Source of the DNA: a virus
DNA length: 33,738 nt
Direction: 5' to 3' (one strand)
IMG/VR virus record: IMGVR_UViG_3300046777_001331
Coordinates: 1-33,738 of that record
Part shown: positions 15,531-23,167 of the stretch, one piece after another
How the letters are laid out: each line of letters starts with the position of its first letter
Numbering within the stretch: the first letter of the stretch is position 1
Made by a program: the position numbers and the translations under genes
The notes under the pieces: model-generated
Told to the model about the DNA's origin: nothing
What the model saw: the letters and a program-made list of their open reading frames with translations, nothing else
Databases searched by the model: none

Positions 15531-15593
15531 CCTTTGTGCTAACTTCGAGAATGAACCGAATAGAAACCGAGCAAATATAAATAACTTTGTAAA

Positions 15594-16187
15594 ATGGAAA
15601 AAAGAAAAGTAGTTAAGTGTGTTATTGATGAAGAAGGCCGTTTGGGTATTACCGCAATGGGCCTTGTAGATAGCCCCGCAATCGAAGAAAATTGGATTGC
15701 ACTAAGCAAGATGCAACTTGCCAAAGTGGATGAAGAGCGTAGGATGCTATACGGCCCTGCACTCATTCCGGATAAGGAGATACTTCGCTATGATGACAAA
15801 GGCGAACCGTACTATGTGTACTTTGAAAAAAAGACTGTGCAACAATTAGCGCATCAGTTCTTCAAAAAGAATCTGCAACACACTACCAACTTGCAGCATG
15901 AGATACCAGTAACGGGCGTGACCGTTGTTGAATCATGGCTGAAAGAAGGCAAGCAGGATAAGAGCCTACAACTAGGATTGCCTGAACTACCCGATGGCAC
16001 ATGGTTTATTGGTACGCATGTAGATGAAGATGCAGTATGGGAAGATGTTAAGATGGGTAAGGTAAAAGGTTACAGCATAGAAGGATTCTTTAACGAGGTA
16101 GGTGTAGCCATGAGTGGCGTGAAAAACTATGAAGCAGAATTGATGTTGGAGCTTGATGATATTCTAAGCAAAGCAACCAATAAATAA
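15594..16187 (+). CDS. Prohead serine protease, XkdF-like
   Basis: 197 residues. It shows the XkdF pattern in order: LVDSPAIEENWIAL, GPALIPDKEILR, a tyrosine-rich strand (YYVYFEKKTV), the His motif NLQHEIPV (H102), VVESWL, GTWFIG, and the Ser motif KGYSIEGFF (S161). H102 and S161 are the expected catalytic residues. It would cleave scaffold and capsid precursor inside the prohead. Full length for the family. It follows the tape measure and precedes an unknown protein, the scaffold and the capsid gene. A TAnnTTTG match at 15582-15589 lacks a -33 partner and would place the start at the ATG itself. Confidence 0.9.
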   Translation: MEKRKVVKCVIDEEGRLGITAMGLVDSPAIEENWIALSKMQLAKVDEERRMLYGPALIPDKEILRYDDKGEPYYVYFEKKTVQQLAHQFFKKNLQHTTNLQHEIPVTGVTVVESWLKEGKQDKSLQLGLPELPDGTWFIGTHVDEDAVWEDVKMGKVKGYSIEGFFNEVGVAMSGVKNYEAELMLELDDILSKATNK

Positions 16188-16192
16188 TTTAC

Positions 16193-17257
16193 ATGATAAA
16201 CATCGACAAGGCACTTGAGGTACTTGGTTTACCTCCCGATTTTGAGGCGTATAACGGGCAGATTCAGCAGCGAATCAATCGTGGATATACCGTGTATGAA
16301 AACAATGATTTTTCAAGCGGTAAAAACGTGATTACTTACACGGTTGAACAACGTCAAAGCACAGAACTGTTTGGATTGTACCCGCTGAACTATGCGGCTA
16401 TGATGCTTTATACTGGAGGCTTCACACTTGAGGGCATGACCGATAAAGGTTACCACTTGTTGCAAGCACGTAAGGCAGTACTGCACGAACCTCCAAGCAG
16501 TCGTGCCGGGCAAGTAGTTCACTATGTAGAAAGCAATATCTATTTCAATACTGATCGCGTAGAGTTTACGTATGAGCCATACGAAACGGTGGTAAATGGT
16601 ATTGCCGATGACATGACTAATCCAATTGTGCGAGTGCAGTACAAGTCACGATTGTTAGGTAAGGACGCAACAGGCAAGACGGTTGTTAAGTGGACAAGTC
16701 GCGGCACGATTACGCCAAAGAAAAGATTCAGACGTGATGAGTTCTTGCAGCTTGCGGGTATAACCGAAGAACAATTGGTATGGAATTGCCGTATCACCTA
16801 CCCGATTGTACCCGTTAAAGGTGAAACGCACATCACATCGGTAGCAATGGACATCGAACAACCAACGACTACAAGCGTAAAGAGTACGGTGTACATCAAT
16901 GGTATTGATGCGAACACGTTTGACTACAAGAAACTCATCAACTCGTTTGGTCAAACCTATGGAGGGTATATGCAACAGTACAGATTGTACAACGGCCCAC
17001 GATCAATTGAAACCAGCATTAATGTTTACGGCAGCACGCTTGACATAGGGCAGAATCCGACGCAAGATTCTACATTGAATCTGCAAGCAGGCGGGTCAAA
17101 CACGTACAACGCTACGAATCGCACGTTAACTTACAACCCAAGTTTAGAAGATGATGCGAAGCTACTAGCGTATATGGAGTTCTTACCTGCTAATGGTAAG
17201 AATGAATGTGCAGGAAAATGGCTAAGCCTTGAAACAGGAATAGAAAATTTGTATTAA
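16193..17257 (+). CDS. Unknown head-region protein
   Basis: 354 residues, not recognised. The N-terminal ~30 residues are helical (NIDKALEVLGLPPDFEAYNG). The rest is beta-rich, with repeated aromatic strands and few charges in runs. One Cys falls near residue 198 and another near the end (NECAGKWLSLETG). There is no signal peptide or membrane helix. It lies between protease and scaffold with 5 bp spacing after the protease, and its stop is followed by the strongest terminator in the window. It is probably a virion or assembly protein (decoration, or an unusual internal head protein), but this is inferred from position alone. Confidence 0.7.
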   Translation: MINIDKALEVLGLPPDFEAYNGQIQQRINRGYTVYENNDFSSGKNVITYTVEQRQSTELFGLYPLNYAAMMLYTGGFTLEGMTDKGYHLLQARKAVLHEPPSSRAGQVVHYVESNIYFNTDRVEFTYEPYETVVNGIADDMTNPIVRVQYKSRLLGKDATGKTVVKWTSRGTITPKKRFRRDEFLQLAGITEEQLVWNCRITYPIVPVKGETHITSVAMDIEQPTTTSVKSTVYINGIDANTFDYKKLINSFGQTYGGYMQQYRLYNGPRSIETSINVYGSTLDIGQNPTQDSTLNLQAGGSNTYNATNRTLTYNPSLEDDAKLLAYMEFLPANGKNECAGKWLSLETGIENLY

Positions 17258-17309
17258 ATTCGTCCCGGTTAAAAAGCATTAGTGTTTAAGGTATAACTGA
17301 TTAAAAAGA

Positions 17310-17337
17310 AAGGCCCTAACGAGGGCCTTCTTTTTTT
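17310..17337 (+). terminator. Strong intrinsic terminator
   Basis: AAGGCCCT (17310-17317), loop AACG, AGGGCCTT (17322-17329): a perfect 8 bp stem. C and seven T residues follow (17330-17337). It closes the tail/protease transcript before the antisense regulator gene and the scaffold-capsid pair. On the minus strand it is followed by TTTTTAAT, so it could also stop the leftward transcript of the RHH gene. Confidence 0.88.
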
Positions 17338-17352
17338 AACCATTAACTACTA

Positions 17353-17484
17353 TCAAAGGATACAAGCACGTATGTATTCTGCAACCGACATCTTGGATGC
17401 TTTCGCGTTTTTAGTCACTAGCTTCATTTGCTTTTCAGTTAATCGTGCGCTAACTTTTTTTGAGAGTGTTTCTGTTGCTTTCAT
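17353..17484 (-). CDS. 43-residue ribbon-helix-helix-like DNA-binding protein, antisense insertion
   Basis: Reads MKATETLSKKVSARLTEKQM, then KLVTKNAKASKMSVAEYIRACIL. The pattern (a short strand KKVSARL, helix TEKQMKLVTKNAKA, a turn, helix SVAEYIRACIL) is the ribbon-helix-helix fold of CopG/MobC-type proteins at minimal size. It is transcribed against the surrounding late genes, between a strong terminator and the scaffold gene, and has a plausible promoter (17509-17539) overlapped by a dyad. Autoregulation and control of the neighbouring scaffold/capsid transcript are reasonable guesses. The fold call is from pattern only, and the size is at the lower limit for a dimeric RHH. Confidence 0.75.
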   Translation of the reverse strand: MKATETLSKKVSARLTEKQMKLVTKNAKASKMSVAEYIRACIL

Positions 17485-17508
17485 AAATGTGAGTATTTAA
17501 TTACACGG

Positions 17509-17539
17509 CTAAGATAAGTCACGGGCATGGATGTAACAA
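17509..17539 (-). promoter_or_regulatory. Candidate promoter of the RHH gene
   Basis: Minus strand: TTG (17539-17537), 20 bp spacer, TATCTTAG (17516-17509), one mismatch from TAnnTTTG. It gives a leader of about 20 nt before the ATG at 17484. The spacing is one base longer than optimal. Confidence 0.45.
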
Positions 17540-17550
17540 AACAATGTTTT
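17538..17550. promoter_or_regulatory. Dyad operator candidate at the RHH promoter
   Basis: AAAACA-A-TGTTTT, a perfect 13-base palindrome overlapping the -33 element of the RHH promoter and lying 26 bp before the scaffold start codon. It is a natural site for autoregulation. Confidence 0.4.
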
Positions 17551-17575
17551 TGCTACTATACCCAAATACTAATCG

Positions 17576-18181
17576 ATGTCAAACATTAAAGAACAAATCA
17601 AATCCGTATTCTCGAAATACGGTATTGACCCTTCAACTGTTGGTATCAAGTTCGAAGAAGAAACCGCTACTGAAGCAGCTGCCACAGAGGTAAAGTTTGC
17701 AGTAGAAGGTACTTTGAATGACGGTACTAAAATCTACTCAACTGCTGATGAGTGGGTAGTAGGTGTGGATATCTACACTCAAGATGCTGAAGGTAACCCA
17801 GTACCTGTACCTGCGGGTGAATACCTGCTTGAGGACGGTGTGACCAAAGTCGTAGTAGGCGAGGATGGTCTTATTGCCGAAATCGAGCGTGAAGAACAGT
17901 CAACTGAAATGAGCAGCGAAGACCTCGTTGCCGTTATCGGTTCATTGTCTGAGCGTATCGCTGCACTTGAAACTGAAAAAACTGAACTTGCTGCTGCAGT
18001 TGAATCTGCAAAGAATGAAGTAGCAACAGTTAAGGCTGAACTTGCATCTGTAAAGAAAGCACCTGCCGTTCCTTCAGTTAAATCACAAGAGTTTAAGAAA
18101 AACGCACAGCCTGTTGTTGCTTCGAATGGATCATCATTCAGCGACTTCATGGAGCAAATCCGTGCTAAAAAAGTAAATTAA
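17576..18181 (+). CDS. Capsid scaffold-like protein
   Basis: 201 residues, acidic. The N-terminal helix is KEQIKSVFSKYGIDPSTVG. A beta domain (residues about 38-105: GTKIYSTADEWVVGVDIYTQ, then PAGEYLLEDG and VVGEDGLIAEI) is typical of a small domain seen before capsid genes in Bacteroidota phages. A predicted coiled coil spans 118-160, and a basic C-terminal end (FSDFMEQIRAKKVN) is suited to capsid contact. It directly precedes the major capsid gene (25 bp). Codon use is regular and similar to the capsid gene, as for highly expressed proteins. A scaffold role is inferred from position and build. Confidence 0.75.
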   Translation: MSNIKEQIKSVFSKYGIDPSTVGIKFEEETATEAAATEVKFAVEGTLNDGTKIYSTADEWVVGVDIYTQDAEGNPVPVPAGEYLLEDGVTKVVVGEDGLIAEIEREEQSTEMSSEDLVAVIGSLSERIAALETEKTELAAAVESAKNEVATVKAELASVKKAPAVPSVKSQEFKKNAQPVVASNGSSFSDFMEQIRAKKVN

Positions 18182-18206
18182 TTCACCTCATAAATTATTA
18201 TTTAAA

Positions 18207-19103
18207 ATGCCAACAACAACTTCACTCACCACCACCTATGCAGGTGAATTAGCTGGTGAAATCGTAGCTAAAGCTTTGTTGTCAAACGTATCTGCACAGT
18301 ACGTGACTATGAAGCCAAACGTACCTTACAAATCAGTAGTACGTAAAATTGATGACACCGTATCATTTGCTGCCGGTACATGTGACTTTACCCCAACAGG
18401 TACAATCACTTTGACTGAGCGCATCTTGACTTTGGAAGAATTCCAAGTGCAGCGTCAAATCTGTAAGAAAGATTTCTTCACAGACTGGACTACTGCTGAT
18501 GTAATGAGTGGCCGTGTGAACACCCAAATTCAAGACGCTATCATTGAGCGTTTGACAGGTGGTATCGCTGCTGCTAACGAATCTATCATGTGGAATGGCG
18601 TTAACGCTACCGCAGGTCAATATGATGGTTTCTTGACTTTGATTAAGGCGGGTGGTTCAGGTGCTGTATCTGCGGGTTCAGGTGCTTTGGATTCAACTAA
18701 CATTATCGCTACCATTTGGGACATCATCAACACAGCTCCTGCTGCTGTTAAAGGTGCTGCTGAAAAGCCTGCACTTTACATGGGTCAAGCTGCTTGGGAA
18801 GCTTACATGCAAGCACAGATTGCTGATGGTAACGGTTGGTACTTGACAGGTGGCCCTGAAGTATCTAAGCGTTTCGTTGGTATGTACGAAATCTACGTAT
18901 GTCCGGGTATGGCTGCTGACAACATCGTGTTCTCACAGAAGTCAAACCTGATGCTTGGAACATGGCAAGAAAACCAAATGAACGAAGTTTTCATCTTGGA
19001 TATGCAAAACCTTGACGGTTCACAGAACGTACGTTACGGTGCGCGTTTCTACCTCGGAGCGCAGATTGCAGTAGCTGAAGACATCACCTACTGGGGAGCA
19101 TAA
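18207..19103 (+). CDS. Major capsid protein (HK97-fold type)
   Basis: 298 residues, no Cys-rich or membrane segments. The pattern fits small HK97-fold capsid proteins of Bacteroidota phages: a helical N-arm (TYAGELAGEIVAKALL), a strand block with DDTVSFAAGTCDF, a long spine helix (VNTQIQDAIIERLTGGIAAA), a P-domain strand set around PALYMGQAAWEAYM, and C-terminal strands GARFYLGAQIAVAEDI. Codon use is strikingly uniform, as expected of the most expressed gene. It follows the scaffold, and a terminator follows it. No close family name can be given without a search. Confidence 0.85.
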   Translation: MPTTTSLTTTYAGELAGEIVAKALLSNVSAQYVTMKPNVPYKSVVRKIDDTVSFAAGTCDFTPTGTITLTERILTLEEFQVQRQICKKDFFTDWTTADVMSGRVNTQIQDAIIERLTGGIAAANESIMWNGVNATAGQYDGFLTLIKAGGSGAVSAGSGALDSTNIIATIWDIINTAPAAVKGAAEKPALYMGQAAWEAYMQAQIADGNGWYLTGGPEVSKRFVGMYEIYVCPGMAADNIVFSQKSNLMLGTWQENQMNEVFILDMQNLDGSQNVRYGARFYLGAQIAVAEDITYWGA

Positions 19104-19112
19104 TTAATAACT

Positions 19113-19136
19113 AAGGGGGTGTAACAGCCCCCTTTT
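19113..19136 (+). terminator. Terminator after the capsid gene
   Basis: AAGGGGG (19113-19119) pairs with CCCCCTT (19128-19134) around an 8-base loop region, followed by only TT then AAAA. The stem is strong and the T run short, so partial termination is likely. That would give capsid mRNA in excess over the tail tube mRNA. Confidence 0.7.
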
Positions 19137-19151
19137 AAAACTATATAAAAC

Positions 19152-19694
19152 ATGGCTTGTGAATTAACCACAGGATTTACCCTCGGATGCCTTGAAGGTA
19201 TCGGTGGTGTTAAAGAAGTACTGATTGCTAACTACGATGACTTTACATCGGGTATTACCTTTGGTGGCCCTGATGGGGAAGTAGACGGATTGCCAACTGC
19301 TACAATCTACCGTTACGTTCCGTTTCGCAATAGCGGTTCTTACATTGAAACAGTAAACAAAAACCTTGAAACAGGTACTCTTTACTTTTCACAGGAAGTA
19401 GGATGGACTTTCGGTAAGTTGAATCAGGAAATGCGTAATGAGTTCTTGAATGTAGCTAAAGCTAAGATGATTGTTTTTGTTCGTACGAATGATGATCAAA
19501 TCTTGCTAATAGGTTCAGGTGAAGGTTCGCAGCTTACTGCTGGAACTGTTCAATCAGGCGCACAGAAAGCAGATTTGATGGGTTACCAAGTGACTACAAT
19601 TGCAGAAGAACTTTCTCCTGCTGTACACCTTGAGCCATTTACAAGTGTGCCTTTCGATAATTTCCCAGGCATTACTGTAAGCCCTGCTTACTAA
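19152..19694 (+). CDS. Major tail (tube) protein
   Basis: 180 residues. The N-terminus CELTTGFTLGCLEGIGGVKE is the signature start of tail tube proteins in Bacteroidota siphoviruses. Strands follow: FRNSGSYIETVNKNLETGT, then YFSQEVGWTFGKLNQEMRN, and a Gly-rich C-terminal sheet (SQLTAGTVQSGAQKADLMGY, ELSPAVHLEPF). Length and order fit the family. It lies immediately after the major capsid gene and is followed by a terminator, as expected for an abundant virion protein. Confidence 0.88.
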   Translation: MACELTTGFTLGCLEGIGGVKEVLIANYDDFTSGITFGGPDGEVDGLPTATIYRYVPFRNSGSYIETVNKNLETGTLYFSQEVGWTFGKLNQEMRNEFLNVAKAKMIVFVRTNDDQILLIGSGEGSQLTAGTVQSGAQKADLMGYQVTTIAEELSPAVHLEPFTSVPFDNFPGITVSPAY

Positions 19695-19719
19695 GAATTG
19701 TTTTCCGTTTGTGTTCTTG

Positions 19720-19749
19720 TTGTATTGAGAAAAGGGCAGGTTATATTTG
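19720..19749 (+). promoter_or_regulatory. Bacteroidota-type promoter embedded in the terminator
   Basis: -33 TTG at 19720-19722, 19 bp spacer, -7 TATATTTG at 19742-19749, exact to consensus. Start of transcription is expected near 19755-19757, inside the 3' arm of the terminator. New transcripts therefore lack the 5' arm and are not terminated. It would drive 19778 onward (portal and lysis genes). Confidence 0.65.
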
Positions 19750-19763
19750 ACTTGCCCTTTTTT
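19730..19763 (+). terminator. Intrinsic terminator after the tail tube gene
   Basis: An 11 bp stem, 19730-19740 pairing with 19751-19761 (AAAAGGGCAGG against CTTGCCCTTTT, one G-U pair), with a 10-base loop and a T run at 19758-19763. The loop is TTATATTTGA, which is also a -7 promoter box; see the promoter entry at 19720-19749. Confidence 0.85.
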
Positions 19764-19777
19764 AATTAAAGAGGCCC

Positions 19778-20167
19778 ATGATATATCTAACTACAAATAC
19801 AGCGAATCAACAAGTGTATCTATCACTTGACGAAGCGAGGCAGTACTACAGCACAGCATTCACAAACTATCTTCTTATTCTCACACACGAAGAGAATAGC
19901 ACTACCGGGAATGACCTTGCACAGGTTGCTACCATTGTTAGCGAATCGGTAAGAATTACACACCTAACTATTACAACAGTTGGGTTAACTTTGGCGGGTA
20001 GATACCGCTATGAAGTATACGGCCAAAACTCTCCAAGTAATACTAATCCGACAAACGCTGCTGTTGTTGGTATTGTGGAGCGTGGGTATGCTGTTTTAAA
20101 TGACAATACAAGTTGGTTTGACGTACCTGTCAACACCATACCAAATGATATAATATATGAACCATAA
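19778..20167 (+). CDS. Conserved virion-associated protein of unknown function
   Basis: 129 residues. Segments such as LSLDEARQYYSTAFTNYLLI, GRYRYEVYGQNSPSN and PTNAAVVGIVERGYAVL form a pattern I know from proteins near the portal of Bacteroidota phages (a beta-sandwich-like domain). The function is not established. It is the first gene after the promoter within the tail tube terminator. The portal start lies 11 bases inside its 3' end. Confidence 0.72.
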   Translation: MIYLTTNTANQQVYLSLDEARQYYSTAFTNYLLILTHEENSTTGNDLAQVATIVSESVRITHLTITTVGLTLAGRYRYEVYGQNSPSNTNPTNAAVVGIVERGYAVLNDNTSWFDVPVNTIPNDIIYEP

Positions 20168-22097
20168 CGAATCAAACATAGTATCGCTAAAGCTTAGTGA
20201 ATACGTAGCTAAGAGTGATGCGGAAAAAGTAGACCGTAAAGGGTGGGTAAACTACGGTGATCAAAATGATTTCCCGCAGTACCTACGTGACCTATCACAC
20301 GAATCACCTGTACACGGTTCTCTCGTTGTGGCTATTGGTGATATGATAGCGGGTAAGGGTATCCAGTCTGAACAATACCAAGCTGAACTAGACGCACTAA
20401 ATATAGACACTTTAACCTATGCCTGTGCAAAGGACTTGAAGTTGTTTGGCGGTTTTTTCATTGAAGTGATTTGGAGCAATGACCGCACGGTGATTAGCAA
20501 GCTAAATGCTATACCATTTGAAGAATGCCGCATTGCAGTCAATCAAGAAGACGAAAGCGAGATAGGTATTTACCACAGTTACGATTGGTCAAACATTCGT
20601 AAGAAAAAGAACACGCCCGAATTCATTCCGAAGTATAATTACCTCACACGCAATGAAGAGCCACGTCAAATCTATTGGTGCTTTACGTACACAGGTAGTG
20701 ATTCTTATCCGCGTCCCGATTACTGGAGTGCGATTAATTACATTGAGTTAGATAAGCAGATATCTATATTCCATATCAACCAAATTTCAAACGGTCTTTT
20801 CCCTTCTACTATCATCAACTTCTATAACGGGCAAGCAACGCCTGAGCAGAAGCAGCAGATGATGTTGGACTGGGAAAACAAAATGAGTGGCGCACGTAAT
20901 GCAGGTAAGGTGGTAATGTTCTTTAACGAGCGTGACCAACCTAAGACTGAGATTACACCATTCCCTGTAAACGATGCGGATAAGCAGTATCAATTGATGA
21001 ATGATACAGCACAGCAAAAGATTATCACAGCGCATCGTGTGACTACACCACTTCTATTTGGTATACGCGAAACATCAGGATTTGGTAGCAACAAAGATGA
21101 AATGGCTACAGGTCTTGAGATATTCAACAAACAAGTCATTGAGCCATATCAGGCAATGATCAATAGCAGTATCGAAGAACTGTTGAGCAATCAATTGCCG
21201 GGTGTTTCATTTGAGATTGTACCAAACACACCACTTGTAGCAGAACAAACATCTGTTGTAACCGATGCGAATGCAACAGGTACTACGGCAGATGTTGCTG
21301 CTACTGCTTTGAACGGTGCGCAGATTAGTTCACTTGTTGACATCGTAATGCAAAGTGCTGCGGGTGCTGTGCCTGTTACAAGTGCTAAAGCAATTGTTCA
21401 AGCTGCATTCCCAACGTTACCACCTGCAACAATCGATGCAATCTTTGCCGATGTGTTACCCGGTACGCTGCAACCAACTGAAGTGATTCAATCGAGTGTT
21501 GAGTTAAAAAAAAAAGTAGATGATAGCACAGTAGGTGATGCGTTAATTGCATTAGGTGAAGACCAAAAAGAAGAATGGATTTTGATTGATGCGTATAACG
21601 CTGATGAAGAAATTGAGCATGAGTTTGCGGTGCGCACAGGTGCGGCAAGACCAGCGGCAAAGAGTGAACAGGATGCCGTTATTGATGGCAAATACTTTAT
21701 TACTCGTTACGTTTACGCAGGTAGCTTTACTCACGATAATATGCGCCCATTCTGCAAGAAGATGGTTGAAGCGGGTAAGCTATACCGCAAAGAAGATATA
21801 GTTTCAATGGAGAATGTCGCAGTCAATCCCGGATGGGGACCTGAAGGCGCAGATACTTATGACATTTGGTTCTACAAAGGCGGTGGTAATTGCCGCCACT
21901 TTTGGGAGAAGCGTGTATATGTAGATGCAAGTGGTGCGAAGATTAATCCTAATGATCCTGATGCGCAGCGTATCGCTGTTTCACTTGCTGAACGTATGGG
22001 CTATAAGGTGCGTAATAACGCACTTGTAGCAAAGCTACCTGAAGACATGCCTTACAACGGCTTCTTACCAACCAATCCTATTTACGGCAATCAATAA
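20157..22097 (+). CDS. Portal protein with MuF-like C-terminal domain
   Basis: 646 residues. Residues about 1-345 are a portal: KGWVNYGDQNDFPQYLRDLS at the N-terminus, LKLFGGFFIEVIWSNDR, then TAHRVTTPLLFGIRETSGFG and the helix DEMATGLEIFNKQV typical of portals in this host group. An Ala/Thr/Val-rich linker (350-450) leads to K451-K453, encoded by an A10 run (21506-21515). The C-terminal domain (about 470-646) has F532-C533, YRKEDI, GGGNC579-R-H581-FW and PYNGFLPTN. The FC, Gly-Gly, CRH-W series recalls the end of MuF/SPP1 gp7-type minor head proteins. Portal and MuF-like functions thus appear in one chain. No separate MuF gene was found. Confidence 0.88.
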   Translation: MNHNESNIVSLKLSEYVAKSDAEKVDRKGWVNYGDQNDFPQYLRDLSHESPVHGSLVVAIGDMIAGKGIQSEQYQAELDALNIDTLTYACAKDLKLFGGFFIEVIWSNDRTVISKLNAIPFEECRIAVNQEDESEIGIYHSYDWSNIRKKKNTPEFIPKYNYLTRNEEPRQIYWCFTYTGSDSYPRPDYWSAINYIELDKQISIFHINQISNGLFPSTIINFYNGQATPEQKQQMMLDWENKMSGARNAGKVVMFFNERDQPKTEITPFPVNDADKQYQLMNDTAQQKIITAHRVTTPLLFGIRETSGFGSNKDEMATGLEIFNKQVIEPYQAMINSSIEELLSNQLPGVSFEIVPNTPLVAEQTSVVTDANATGTTADVAATALNGAQISSLVDIVMQSAAGAVPVTSAKAIVQAAFPTLPPATIDAIFADVLPGTLQPTEVIQSSVELKKKVDDSTVGDALIALGEDQKEEWILIDAYNADEEIEHEFAVRTGAARPAAKSEQDAVIDGKYFITRYVYAGSFTHDNMRPFCKKMVEAGKLYRKEDIVSMENVAVNPGWGPEGADTYDIWFYKGGGNCRHFWEKRVYVDASGAKINPNDPDAQRIAVSLAERMGYKVRNNALVAKLPEDMPYNGFLPTNPIYGNQ

Positions 22098-22105
22098 TTA
22101 CAACT

Positions 22106-22675
22106 ATGGCAGAAGTACTTTTAATATCAGAGAACTACATAAAGAAATACACCACCGTCAATGGTAGTGTTGACCCGAACATACTGTACCCATCGGTATA
22201 TCTTGCACAGGATAAGTGGCTACTTCCCTTTTTGGGAACTGACTTGCTTAACAAGATTAAAACCGATGTAGCTAATAACACCATTGCAGGTAACTATCAA
22301 ACGCTGCTTGAAGATTACATTCAAAAGATGTTGCTTTGGTGGGTAATGGTAGATGTAACACCTAACCTGTGCTACCGTATGGACAACGGCACGCTGGTGC
22401 AGCGTCAATCTGAAGATACCGTACCTGTATCGGACTTAGTCATGAAGGATATGATAGACCGTGCAAGGCAGAATGCAGAGCATTACACCACTTTGCTTGT
22501 TGACTATCTATGCGCTAACTCAAGTTTATTCCCGGAATACTCAACTGCAACATGGCCTGACCGTTCACCGCGTACAGATGTGACTAATACGCTGAACTAT
22601 CAATTCAGTTCGGGTAATACTGCCACTTCATTTCGTCCTACCTACTCGCGTAATATCATCAACCGCATACCATGA
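22106..22675 (+). CDS. Head-tail connector, DUF6712-like
   Basis: 189 residues, mostly helical. The N-terminal part ISENYIKKYTTVNGSVDPNI with LYPSVYLAQDKWLLPFLG is the family signature, followed by a helix pair LEDYIQKMLLWWVMVDVTPN and MIDRARQNAEHYTTLL. The C-terminus NSSLFPEY and a low-complexity tail also fit. It sits directly after the portal, where connector (gp6/gp15-like) proteins occur. An ATGA overlap couples it to the following micro-gene. The DUF name is from memory of the pattern; the connector role is by analogy. Confidence 0.78.
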   Translation: MAEVLLISENYIKKYTTVNGSVDPNILYPSVYLAQDKWLLPFLGTDLLNKIKTDVANNTIAGNYQTLLEDYIQKMLLWWVMVDVTPNLCYRMDNGTLVQRQSEDTVPVSDLVMKDMIDRARQNAEHYTTLLVDYLCANSSLFPEYSTATWPDRSPRTDVTNTLNYQFSSGNTATSFRPTYSRNIINRIP

Positions 22676-22794
22676 GTGAAAAGAAGACACTAAAACAAGA
22701 CTACACAGAACGCTTGCGTAAATACGAGCGTGAATTGCAACTAAAACTTAGAGCAAATGGCAAACAAGAAGCAGCAACCCGTGACAAAAAGTAA
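22672..22794 (+). CDS. 40-residue charged helical micro-protein
   Basis: Reads MSEKKTLKQDYTERLRKYER, then ELQLKLRANGKQEAATRDKK. Almost entirely charged helix, probably coiled coil. Its ATGA overlaps the connector stop, and the holin-like ATG (22757) lies inside it, so it is sandwiched in a coupled run. No family recognised. Confidence 0.6.
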   Translation: MSEKKTLKQDYTERLRKYERELQLKLRANGKQEAATRDKK

Positions 22795-23167
22795 CGCTTT
22801 GAAAAAGCTATTGTATAACGCGAAGCTATTCGATGGCATTTGGTCTATTCCGCTTGCCTTCGCTTTGTTTACCGTAGCAGGTGCGATAAGTTACAGCTAC
22901 TTCGGTGATGCTTTGATTAGCACAGAGTACATCCAGTACATTGTACTTGCAGGTTTCATCATGGTCTTTGCAAACTTCGTGACCTTCTTAGGCATACGCT
23001 TTAACTTTAGTGCATTGCAAAAGGCGGTCTATGATAAAGAAATAAAGTACGAACTAAATACATATCTAACGACATGGCAAAAGGTTGTCTTATACCTGCT
23101 CTTATATGCGTTTTACTTTGCAGCTTTTCTATTCGTATTGCGAACGCTAATGACGGTTATTGTGTAA
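22757..23167 (+). CDS. Holin-like three-helix membrane protein
   Basis: 136 residues with a basic N-terminus and three hydrophobic helices: about 28-50 (IWSIPLAFALFTVAGAISYS), 58-82 (YIQYIVLAGFIMVFANFVTF) and 109-132 (VVLYLLLYAFYFAAFLFVLR). A charged loop lies between the second and third. The next gene, overlapping its 3' end by 94 bp, encodes a CHAP-like endolysin, so a class I holin function is the natural reading. The topology would put the N-terminus in and the C-terminus out, or the reverse; it cannot be settled from the sequence. Confidence 0.72.
   Translation: MANKKQQPVTKSNALKKLLYNAKLFDGIWSIPLAFALFTVAGAISYSYFGDALISTEYIQYIVLAGFIMVFANFVTFLGIRFNFSALQKAVYDKEIKYELNTYLTTWQKVVLYLLLYAFYFAAFLFVLRTLMTVIV

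Noticed and set aside
15582-15589. TAACTTTG as a promoter -7 box before the protease gene
   Set aside because: No TTG at the right distance, and the start of transcription would fall on the ATG; most likely chance in an AT-rich gap.
21385-21660. Minus-strand open frame of 91 codons under the portal gene
   Set aside because: His/Leu-rich composition typical of an antisense shadow, opposite the portal linker and the start of its C-terminal domain.
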